A stretch of 21,355 nt of DNA from a bacterium (GTDB lineage: Bacteria > Patescibacteriota > Gracilibacteria > UBA1369 > LOWO2-01-FULL-3). The notes beneath the pieces are model-generated. The model saw only the letters and a list, made by a program, of their open reading frames with translations. It made no database searches and was not told the origin of the DNA. A program made the position numbers and the translations under genes. The DNA lies in contig JAQBYK010000004.1 in NCBI GenBank assembly GCA_027622635.1, forward strand, positions 1-21,355, in the 5' to 3' direction. Below, piece after piece: positions 14,518 to 21,355 of the stretch; the stretch's first letter is position 1; each line of letters starts with the position of its first letter.

Positions 14518-16755
14518 CTAAGCGGCGCTAAAATCAAAGAGCTCACCTTGCGCGGAACCGGCCTCGAAACTTGCTGTCCAAAGTTGTTTTCGTTGATCAA
14601 CATAAGTTTCATCACTATCCAGATTAGTCAAAATAGTTTGCACATCTTCAGGACTATCAACAACAAATAGTTTCTCAAGATATCTTGCAGAGATATTGCC
14701 TTCTTTTGCTGCATCAATCATCTGTTGAATTTGCCCCTTCCAGTAGTCCTTACCAACCAAAATGATTGTCTTATAAGCCATGCCCAGCTTGTTTTGAGCT
14801 AAAACCCCGAGGACTTCTTGAATTGAACCAATGCCTCCAGGAGCAATATGCACAATATCCCCTCCAATTAAAACCTCTTCCCTTAGGGCAAATGAGGTGG
14901 AATCACCCGCAAGATTCATTACTGCATCCCAATTAAGATGCCTTTTTTGCCCGGCAAATCCAAGGTCACACGCAGAAGAAACACTTACAGCTCCAAGTTG
15001 CTGGAGATGAGAGCCGTTTCTTTCCATAACCTCGGGACCTCCGCCATTTATACCTATAGGGGTTTTCCCCTGAGACTTTGCATGATCACAATATACTTTG
15101 GTATAAGCCATCTCCTCTTTGTTTCGTTCATCCCGGGACATCTCTCTAACAGTGCTTGAGCCACAGAAACTTATTCTGACTGAACCTTCAGGGTCTAACA
15201 AATGGCCTGCAACTTCAGGCTTTGCAAACATTGGGATTTTACCATCATCTACAAATATCAAATTCCTCCTTACTCCGGGGTGGCTCCAAATAATCTTTAT
15301 ATCTGGGTATTTATAGTGAAATTCTCTTAGAGCTATATACTCCTCAGGTCCAAAAAAAATATGTGCCTCCAAAGGATATTCAGCTTCTTCATCTCTTACG
15401 CTTGGAGCTCTTTCATATGTTGGAGCTTCAAACACAATTGCTCTAAGTTTACCGGCTTCTGCATGTAATCTTCGTAAGACATCTTTGTTGGGAAAATATT
15501 TACAGAATAATATGCCATTTTCATTCGGCTCAATTTCACTCACGGCTTTCAATTCAGCATAGCCGTTAGGGTTTTCCACCTTTTTATATTCAGGAAGGGT
15601 AGGGTCTTCGGCTCTGGCTATAAGATTGACGGGTTTAGCGTCCTCTAATGGAGTAAAACTCTTTATTCTGCTCAAGTCTCCTTTAGCTATTCTTCTATAA
15701 TCTTCTTCATCCCTCAGTAATATTGCCTTTCTTCCGCCCTGTTTTGAGCTCAACAATTCGAAGATGATTCTTGTTGAAGGATAACTATTGGCAATTTCAA
15801 GATCCAGCTTGGCAAAAGCTTCAACCATATCTTCAAAGGTCCTACCATTTGTGTTTCGTACAGAAGCAACTGACAGTGCTCTTCTATTACTCCTATAAAA
15901 CTTTATTGGAAGAACCAATTCGTCTAAATGAGCGGCAGCCAAAAGTCTTAATCTCATAAGAAAATTTTGGATATAAACATCCCTGTTACCCCTTGGGAAA
16001 ACGACCCTTGTCCCGGTAGGTTTGACCTTTTCCCCATCTCCGAAAACACCAATGGCATCCTCGTGGGTAAATCCGGTAATAGATAACATGACATCAGTTT
16101 CAGTTTCAAAGCGATAACGAAGAGCAGGATCAATTTGAATTCTTTTCACCAAAGTATCAAATACCTCGGGGAAACGAAGACCAAAAACAAATTTACGGAC
16201 ATCATCCCCGTCAATACCAGAGTCTCTTAATTCAGCAATATAATCGGCTAATGCGATCGAAAAAGTAGAGTTGAGCGGATCCAATATACCGTCAAGCCTT
16301 GAGGAACCGTCATCATCTTTAGCTCTTTCCAATATCTGTCTGATTAAATCCTCTCTGTCACTCCCTATAATCTCTTCGTCAGGATTGGTTATTATTATTT
16401 TGGCCACTAGTGCATCTAGTGGAGCCAAGGATTCTTGAAGTCCATCAAACCTCAAACCATCACTGCCTTGAGTAATCAACGCAGGAATGGTAATACGGCC
16501 CCTAGGCATATTCTTATACCTATGAAACTCAGCATCATCCAAATAGGGGTGAACCTCAACACCTAACAAGGCAGCGTTTACTCTGGTATTTGCGACCTTG
16601 ACAGTACAATCAACCCACCTGTCAATAAATTCCTGGGAAACGGGAGCGGTAAGAACTGCCTGGGCACGCAAAGTATCGTGGTCATCTTCCAAATCTTCAA
16701 TCTCTTTTATCTGAAGCGTTCCGGAAATTCTATCGGGGCAAAGTAGGCTATCCAT
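14518..16755 (-). CDS. 745-residue protein with C-terminal LOG (lysine-decarboxylase-like) domain
   Basis: The C-terminal part, residues about 525-720, is a LOG-family Rossmann domain: RISFCGSSTV as the first strand, GINGGGPEVMERNG with the Gly-rich loop at 571-577, SFALREEVLIGGDIVHIAPG, and the hallmark PGGIGSIQE at 639-647 (usually PGGxGTxxE, so Thr is replaced by Ser). LOG enzymes cleave ribose 5'-phosphate from nucleoside 5'-monophosphates; related SLOG domains sense nucleotide signals. The conserved Arg and Glu of the active site seem present. The first 520 residues are unrecognised: acidic, mixed alpha/beta, no membrane segment or signal. LOG proteins are normally about 180-250 residues, so this fusion is unusual. 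The gene has a promoter of its own divergent from 16896 and converges on the FemAB gene. Confidence 0.7.
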   Translation of the reverse strand: MDSLLCPDRISGTLQIKEIEDLEDDHDTLRAQAVLTAPVSQEFIDRWVDCTVKVANTRVNAALLGVEVHPYLDDAEFHRYKNMPRGRITIPALITQGSDGLRFDGLQESLAPLDALVAKIIITNPDEEIIGSDREDLIRQILERAKDDDGSSRLDGILDPLNSTFSIALADYIAELRDSGIDGDDVRKFVFGLRFPEVFDTLVKRIQIDPALRYRFETETDVMLSITGFTHEDAIGVFGDGEKVKPTGTRVVFPRGNRDVYIQNFLMRLRLLAAAHLDELVLPIKFYRSNRRALSVASVRNTNGRTFEDMVEAFAKLDLEIANSYPSTRIIFELLSSKQGGRKAILLRDEEDYRRIAKGDLSRIKSFTPLEDAKPVNLIARAEDPTLPEYKKVENPNGYAELKAVSEIEPNENGILFCKYFPNKDVLRRLHAEAGKLRAIVFEAPTYERAPSVRDEEAEYPLEAHIFFGPEEYIALREFHYKYPDIKIIWSHPGVRRNLIFVDDGKIPMFAKPEVAGHLLDPEGSVRISFCGSSTVREMSRDERNKEEMAYTKVYCDHAKSQGKTPIGINGGGPEVMERNGSHLQQLGAVSVSSACDLGFAGQKRHLNWDAVMNLAGDSTSFALREEVLIGGDIVHIAPGGIGSIQEVLGVLAQNKLGMAYKTIILVGKDYWKGQIQQMIDAAKEGNISARYLEKLFVVDSPEDVQTILTNLDSDETYVDQRKQLWTASFEAGSAQGELFDFSAA

Positions 16756-16776
16756 ACTAATTGATTAAAGGAAGAA

Positions 16777-16804
16777 ATTATACAGAAATCCCGCATTTAG
16801 TAAA
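16777..16804 (-). promoter_or_regulatory. promoter of the LOG-domain gene
   Basis: On the minus strand a perfect TATAAT (16777-16782) follows TTTACT (16799-16804) by 16 bp. The start would be about 15 nt before the ATG at 16753-16755. Confidence 0.55.
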
Positions 16805-16880
16805 CAGAGATGCAAAGTTTTTTGACAAGGAAAGCGATCAATGAAACCCATAAATAACACTACCCTAAACACATGAAACA

Positions 16881-16889
16881 TGCTATAAT
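16881..16889 (+). promoter_or_regulatory. extended -10 element (TGCTATAAT) predicting a leaderless mRNA
   Basis: TGCTATAAT is a perfect extended -10; the hexamer (16884-16889) ends six bases before the ATG at 16896, so the predicted start is the A of the start codon. No -35 is needed with an extended -10, and none is obvious. Confidence 0.65.
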
Positions 16890-16895
16890 ACAGGC

Positions 16896-19079
16896 ATGGC
16901 TGAATCATTACCGGGTAAATCTTCAAATGATCACAATATGGAAGCAGCGGAAAAAATCGCTTCCTATAAATCTGAGTTTGGTCCAATGAAAGACGAAATT
17001 TCAGAGGAGACTTCGTGGAATAAGGAAAAAGTTGAAATCTACATGGACGGAATAAGGGAATTTATAGCCGCGATAAGACAAGATTTATCTATTGAGCAAT
17101 ATCCTGAAAAAGAATTGCAGCTTACGTCAATTCAGTTGTTCAAGCATCTTTATGATATTTCTAAATATAAACCTCACGAACTTAAACTATTGGCTTATCC
17201 GGGTCTGGCTTTAAAGGATGAAATTGATGCGGTAAAAAAATGGAATGATTCTAAAATCAGAGAATTTTTGGATGTTGGGGGTAAAGGTATGCGCGTTAGC
17301 ACCAGGTTTTCATCGGTTTTTTCAAATTACACTGCAATAGATAGTATGCAAACCGTAGCTTCGACTTTAGAGGCTTACCTTTATAGTAAAATAAAAAACG
17401 AAAAGGGTGTTAGCAGGGAAATGAAAGTTATGCTTGGTAGATCAGCTGGGCGCAATTTAATTGAATTTGACGGCAAATTCATCAAGCCACTATCCAGGCG
17501 TGAGTTCGAAATTTTTGAGGAAGAACTGGATGAAGTTGATGAATGGAACGATACGACTCTAAATACGATGGAAAAAAAGCTTCAAGAACATTTTGCAAAA
17601 GCGGTTAGCCTTTCCGATTTAAAGGATCCAAAGCAAAAAAGATTAATGGAAGCCGCATTTTATAGGGGACTTTATCAAAGAATTATCGGAGAAGTTAAGA
17701 TTAGTGATGCGCTGGCAAATAAAATTGATCAAAAGGCCAAAATAGATGTCAACTTTCAAGGAAAGAGAAAAGAAGTCATGGATGATCTGGCTTTGGGCCT
17801 TTCTTCCCGACCGAAAAAAAAGAAATTTATAGATCCACTGCTGGTTGATCCTATAGATGATAAGCCTGTGAAAAAGCCGGAATCTGCACCACAAACTTTT
17901 GATCAGACTATCGAAGAAATGTACCACGACTTTTTAGATGAGGACATTGAGCTTGAAGAAAGTGATTTGGACCCTTTTCAAGAAATGGTTTTGAAGATTA
18001 TTTTCATTCAGATTATTGAGCCGATTTACTATATAAAAGAATCTCTGCGAGAAAAAAATCAGGATGCATCATGGGGTAGTAAACTTGGCGCTGAATTTGA
18101 GATTGCATTTAATGACTTGGGTAGACGTATTGCCCTCAGGGCTTTCAAAATGATGAAAAGCAAAGAAATGAGTATTGCAGATGTTAGAGATATAGCTTCA
18201 GGTCTACTTGGATTGATGGACGATCCAACCTGGCAGCCGATTTTATCTTCGCTTCCGGAATGTATACTTTGGCGTGGAACTCTTGCAAATACTTATTCTA
18301 AACTTGAATTCAATTACGATTTTGAGGAAAAAATCAAAGAAGAAGCCCATGAGTATATGGAAGACACGTATGGCATGAAACCGAGTGATCTTAACGCTTC
18401 AGTTATTGCGAGTATTTTAAATTTATCCGAGTCGGCAACCAAAATAATGGAGCGAGTGGTAAAGCGAAAGCCACTTGCGGTTGCAAAAGAAAGAAGCCCA
18501 AATCCAAAAAATCATCGACGCCTACAGTTGTTGATTCATTTTATTGTGAATTTAAAGAATAAAGGAATATTTTCAAAAACAGAAATGGCCATAGTGGATT
18601 TTTCAATTGGAATACTGTCCAGATTAAAAGGTGACAAAGAATTGGCGGAATTAGGGCGTGCAATGCGTATGCCACTAATGTATGTTTTTTCGATTCCGGG
18701 ATTTAAGCGGTATGTCGATTCAAATCCGGAACTCAAGAGGCTTCAAGATTCTGATCCGGCATTCTTTTTTACGGCATTGGATTTTGTCTTGCCGGAAACC
18801 GAACCATTAGATGAAAAATTGTCGACAGAATATAAAGAAAAATACAAATATACTACGGGCCTGATTGAGAAAATTTTAAAAGAAAAGAGCAAAGACTGGC
18901 CGGTAGAAGCCAGATATGCACTGGCTTTTGTGCTTGAAAATATAGATTCGGCCTATGGAAGCAATAAAAAGTTTGACGTAGGAAAATTGTTAAAGGTTGC
19001 TATAAATATCATGAAGCCATACGAAAAAAACAATAAACAATTCGTAGAGGCCGCAGCACATGCAGAGGAATTAACCTGA
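16896..19079 (+). CDS. unrecognised 727-residue helical protein
   Basis: I do not recognise a family. The protein is rich in Glu, Lys, Asp and Leu and reads as almost entirely alpha-helical, with no signal peptide and no transmembrane segment; the most hydrophobic helix is near residues 367-380 (FQEMVLKIIFIQIIEPIYYI). A charged, Pro-containing linker at about 303-340 (RPKKKKFIDPLLVDPIDDKP) separates an N-terminal half from a C-terminal half, suggesting two helical domains. It has a strong leaderless-type promoter. The next gene starts 84 bp downstream with its own promoter. The even codon use and intact length argue for a real, functional gene, but nothing supports a specific job. Confidence 0.8.
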   Translation: MAESLPGKSSNDHNMEAAEKIASYKSEFGPMKDEISEETSWNKEKVEIYMDGIREFIAAIRQDLSIEQYPEKELQLTSIQLFKHLYDISKYKPHELKLLAYPGLALKDEIDAVKKWNDSKIREFLDVGGKGMRVSTRFSSVFSNYTAIDSMQTVASTLEAYLYSKIKNEKGVSREMKVMLGRSAGRNLIEFDGKFIKPLSRREFEIFEEELDEVDEWNDTTLNTMEKKLQEHFAKAVSLSDLKDPKQKRLMEAAFYRGLYQRIIGEVKISDALANKIDQKAKIDVNFQGKRKEVMDDLALGLSSRPKKKKFIDPLLVDPIDDKPVKKPESAPQTFDQTIEEMYHDFLDEDIELEESDLDPFQEMVLKIIFIQIIEPIYYIKESLREKNQDASWGSKLGAEFEIAFNDLGRRIALRAFKMMKSKEMSIADVRDIASGLLGLMDDPTWQPILSSLPECILWRGTLANTYSKLEFNYDFEEKIKEEAHEYMEDTYGMKPSDLNASVIASILNLSESATKIMERVVKRKPLAVAKERSPNPKNHRRLQLLIHFIVNLKNKGIFSKTEMAIVDFSIGILSRLKGDKELAELGRAMRMPLMYVFSIPGFKRYVDSNPELKRLQDSDPAFFFTALDFVLPETEPLDEKLSTEYKEKYKYTTGLIEKILKEKSKDWPVEARYALAFVLENIDSAYGSNKKFDVGKLLKVAINIMKPYEKNNKQFVEAAAHAEELT

Positions 19080-19112
19080 CTGCGATTTAACCTTACTAAG
19101 GTGTCCGCTCGA

Positions 19113-19141
19113 TTGACTTAATAGGCACAGTATGGTATAAT
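19113..19141 (+). promoter_or_regulatory. strong promoter for the 19163 gene pair
   Basis: TTGACT (19113-19118), a 17-bp spacer and a perfect TATAAT (19136-19141) with an extended TGG before it. It is the closest to consensus in the window. The start would be about 15 nt before the ATG at 19163. Confidence 0.7.
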
Positions 19142-19162
19142 AAAACAGAAATAAAAACAAAA

Positions 19163-19516
19163 ATGCTGGATTTATCTGCAATTCGAAATCACAAATTGCG
19201 CAAACTTATAGCTGCTTCTGCAAGTTTTGCTGCGCTTCCTCATGAAAAAAAAGGAGCTCAAATAGAGAAAATCCAACATCTTTCACCGGCTAAACAAAGA
19301 GAACTTTGCGAATTTTTCGAAAAAGAAAACGAGAAGGAAAAGAAGAAAGGCCCAAACAACGAGGAACAACTTGAAATACTCAAAAAACTATATGAAGAAG
19401 TGGTCGCACTGGAAAAAAAATTCACCAAACTCCTTAAAATGGAACCCGAAATGAAAGCAAAAGCAAATGAAGACAAGGAAATGGGCCATCTTTTAAATAA
19501 AATAAATAATCATTAA
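19163..19516 (+). CDS. unrecognised 117-residue helical, coiled-coil protein
   Basis: No family recognised. The N-terminal 45 residues (MLDLSAIRNHKLRKLIAASA, then ASFAALPHEKKGAQIEKIQHL) are basic and could form two helices. The stretch from about residue 52 (FEKENEKEKKKGPNNEEQLE) leads into a heptad-like helix at about 67-93 (LEILKKLYEEVVALEKKFTK), a probable coiled coil, and the C-terminus is Lys/Glu-rich. No signal peptide or membrane helix. It is transcribed from the strong promoter just upstream and is followed after 11 bp by the repeat-tailed protein gene, so the two probably form one operon. Confidence 0.65.
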   Translation: MLDLSAIRNHKLRKLIAASASFAALPHEKKGAQIEKIQHLSPAKQRELCEFFEKENEKEKKKGPNNEEQLEILKKLYEEVVALEKKFTKLLKMEPEMKAKANEDKEMGHLLNKINNH

Positions 19517-19527
19517 AAAACAAAAAG

Positions 19528-21355
19528 ATGAAAAGCAAATACTTCCTATCGGAAAAAAGACTTATTTTTATGGGTGGACTGAGTGGACCTGGTGATATCG
19601 ATAGAACTCCTCAGTCTGCCGACCTGGATCAGTCCAGGCCAAAACTGGCAAGCTTTAAGAATCCAGACGATGGATCTAGCTATAATGCGGAGACAAAGGT
19701 GTTTACAGACGCAGATGGTAATGAAACCTCAATGGGTCCGGAGGCAGCAGAAGAACGTAGAGCTGCAAATGCTGAGGATATGTCGGGAGCTCCAGAAGCC
19801 AAAGAAGCAGCAAAATCTCCTGAAGAATTAAAGCAGTCTCTAACAGAAAGGGCAACTAAAATGAGGGACACACTGACTGCTATCCTTGAAGATAGGGATA
19901 AATATCCGGAAGGTTTTGTTAGGGATTTGGAAGCATTGGAAGGAGAGCTAATGAACATTCTCCAAAATTTAGAAGCCTTAAAAGACACGAATAGTGATGG
20001 AAATTTCCTTTCCGGACTGGATTCAACCTTAAAAGGCATGGAAGATAGTGCTGACGTATCAAACGACAATCTAAAAGCTCAAGCAGAAGCCAAGGAAAAA
20101 TTAGATGAAGCCAAGCAGAAACTGAATGAAGCAGATAGGGCCCTTTCTCCTGAAAAAGTTAAAGAAGCTGTTGCAACTCGTTTGGGAGAAGGAAACGCTG
20201 AATTGATAGAGAAGTTAGCCGGAAGCATTTCTGAAAAAGTGAACGAAATGTTAGCTCCAAAAATAGTAGAGTGGAGTGTAGCAATAGAAGAAACAGGAGA
20301 ACTAATAGATCCTGCAAAAATCACGGAAGATGCCCAAAAAGCAATAGACGAATTGTCTGAGCTAAACATCGACAAGATAATGGAGGGGTTCAAGGACAAG
20401 ATTGATCCGGCTAACAAAGTCGTAGCTGCAGTAAAACGCCTTGAAGGGATAGGAGGAGATGGCAAACACTGTACGGCTGCTAAAAAGGAAATGATCACTG
20501 CAATAATCGATGGCATTTCTGATAAAGATGAGAATGTTTCCAGTCCAGAAGCATTGATGAAAGAAGCCAAAGCATACGAGGAAGCAATTTTAATGGGTCA
20601 CGTAGCAGATGTAGTTAAAGATGTTACCTATACAGACGAAGCCGGGAAAGAACACACAGTAGAAATGACTCCGGAGAAAATAAAAAATGCCATACGCCTA
20701 TATGATTTAGGCGAGTACAAAACTACAGATGAAGGAGAGGCAAAAGCTATTCTTAATAAATTAGCCGATCTCAAAATCCCAGGAGTAAAAATAGACTTCA
20801 TGGGAGGGACTGATGCAACCGAACACAAATTAAAGAGAAGCAAAACATACCACAAGAACAAGGCTGCAGCCTTTGCAACACTTAGGGCTTTTCATCCAGC
20901 GAAATTAAACATTAATTTAACAGAAGAGCAGTTAGCAAAAATCGAGGCCTATGAGACTGCAGCTAACGCAGGCAAAGGATATGAGCACTTGAAAGGACTG
21001 CCAGATGCAGAAAGAAGAGAATTCCTTGATGGTGGAGGACTATTTGACATGGCTTTAGCTACACAACGTGCAGAAGACATGCAAAAGAGAATCCATGGCG
21101 AAAACGCGACTTTGGATCCGGCCACACAAAACGGTCTATACATCGAGCTTGGCGGAACACCTAAAACAAGAGAAGAAAGAAAATCCGGGCTCAAATTTAG
21201 TGCGGTAGAGGCTCAGGTAGCACCACCGGCAGAAGAAGCACCACCGGCAGATGGAACACCGGCAGAAGCACCACCGGCAGATGGAACACCGGCAGAAGAA
21301 GCACCACCGGCAGATGGAACACCGGCAGAAGCACCACCGGCAGATGGAACACCGG
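19528..21355 (+). CDS. unrecognised acidic protein with APPADGTPAE tandem-repeat tail, truncated by window edge
   Basis: The frame is open from the ATG at 19528 to the right edge (609 codons plus one base) with no stop. An internal ATG at 19570 is an alternative start. I recognise no family. Residues 1-60 are Gly/Ser/Asp-rich; about 70-230 is helical with a coiled-coil-like part near 186-215 (AQAEAKEKLDEAKQKLNEAD); about 230-550 is mixed and acidic, with repeated Glu/Lys/Ala helices. No signal peptide or membrane segment is seen. From residue 565 the protein becomes an Ala/Pro/Glu/Asp repeat, probably disordered or stalk-like, which continues beyond the window, so the true C-terminus is unknown. 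It is 11 bp behind the 117-residue gene and likely cotranscribed. Confidence 0.75.
   Translation, partial: MKSKYFLSEKRLIFMGGLSGPGDIDRTPQSADLDQSRPKLASFKNPDDGSSYNAETKVFTDADGNETSMGPEAAEERRAANAEDMSGAPEAKEAAKSPEELKQSLTERATKMRDTLTAILEDRDKYPEGFVRDLEALEGELMNILQNLEALKDTNSDGNFLSGLDSTLKGMEDSADVSNDNLKAQAEAKEKLDEAKQKLNEADRALSPEKVKEAVATRLGEGNAELIEKLAGSISEKVNEMLAPKIVEWSVAIEETGELIDPAKITEDAQKAIDELSELNIDKIMEGFKDKIDPANKVVAAVKRLEGIGGDGKHCTAAKKEMITAIIDGISDKDENVSSPEALMKEAKAYEEAILMGHVADVVKDVTYTDEAGKEHTVEMTPEKIKNAIRLYDLGEYKTTDEGEAKAILNKLADLKIPGVKIDFMGGTDATEHKLKRSKTYHKNKAAAFATLRAFHPAKLNINLTEEQLAKIEAYETAANAGKGYEHLKGLPDAERREFLDGGGLFDMALATQRAEDMQKRIHGENATLDPATQNGLYIELGGTPKTREERKSGLKFSAVEAQVAPPAEEAPPADGTPAEAPPADGTPAEEAPPADGTPAEAPPADGTP
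21220..21355 (+). repeat. in-frame tandem repeat, 30/33-bp units, open at the right edge
   Basis: Copies encode APPAEE (21220-21237), APPADGTPAE (21238-21267), APPADGTPAEE (21268-21300), APPADGTPAE (21301-21330) and a partial APPADGTP (from 21331). The 30- and 33-bp units alternate, so the higher-order period is 63 bp. Apart from the short first copy the copies are identical at the DNA level, which points to recent expansion. Confidence 0.95.

Noticed and set aside
16822..16827. Perfect TTGACA as the -35 of the 16896 gene
   Set aside because: It is 56 bp from the TATAAT at 16884, and the nearer TAAATA is 23 bp away; neither spacing is workable.
19583..19831. Plus-strand open frame of 82 codons
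   Set aside because: It is an alternate frame inside the same long gene, with no promoter or family resemblance.
19680..20570. Two minus-strand open frames of 129 and 163 codons
   Set aside because: Antisense to the long plus-strand frame starting at 19528; their Ser/Ala-rich composition is what the complement of Glu/Ala-rich coding DNA gives.
21220..21355. CRISPR array
   Set aside because: The units are contiguous, in frame and without unique spacers, so it is a coding tandem repeat.

Overview
The window looks like chromosomal DNA of a small-genome bacterium, most probably a member of the Candidate Phyla Radiation (Patescibacteria). The pointers are a pilin-like protein with two membrane helices of the type-IV-secretion pilin kind, a stand-alone polymerase-I-type 5' nuclease, a DUF721/DciA-like protein, several large proteins I cannot assign, dense packing, and moderate to low GC. 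A Peregrinibacteria-like lineage is possible because a shikimate-pathway gene is present, but I cannot prove it from sequence alone. TGA is used as an ordinary stop (for example at 5600-5602 and 19077-19079), so the TGA=Gly code is excluded. I see no rRNA, CRISPR array, transposase or prophage.

Layout. Positions 1-3497 are entirely on the minus strand: a class I DAHP synthase that runs off the left edge, a DoxX-like membrane protein, a GIY-YIG nuclease-domain protein, a GNAT-like acetyltransferase, a RelE/RHH toxin-antitoxin pair with a palindromic operator, and tRNA-Asp(GTC). Positions 3569-6329 are on the plus strand: a GT4 glycosyltransferase, a DciA-like protein, rpsP with a long repetitive tail, khpA, and the pilin-like protein. 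A minus-strand gene for a lone glycogen-synthase-like domain (6321-6857) converges on the pilin gene and shares an overlapping divergent promoter with the 5' nuclease (6933-7856).

Positions 7899-14514 form a cell-envelope and division block: a 992-residue lipoprotein with a transglutaminase-like catalytic core, ftsA, ftsZ, and a FemAB-type peptidoglycan bridge aminoacyltransferase. On the minus strand at 14518-16755 lies a 745-residue protein with a C-terminal LOG (lysine-decarboxylase-like) domain on a large unrecognised N-terminal part. Positions 16896 to the right edge hold three plus-strand genes I do not recognise: a 727-residue helical protein, a 117-residue coiled-coil protein, and an open-ended protein of more than 609 residues whose C-terminus is a nearly perfect APPADGTPAE tandem repeat cut by the window edge.

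Two window-wide patterns stand out. None of the start codons I examined has a clear Shine-Dalgarno sequence. Several genes have a -10 hexamer ending exactly six bases before the ATG, which predicts leaderless mRNAs. The most promising uncharacterised items are the transglutaminase lipoprotein next to ftsAZ, the LOG fusion protein, the 16896-21355 gene set and the single-domain GT5 relative.
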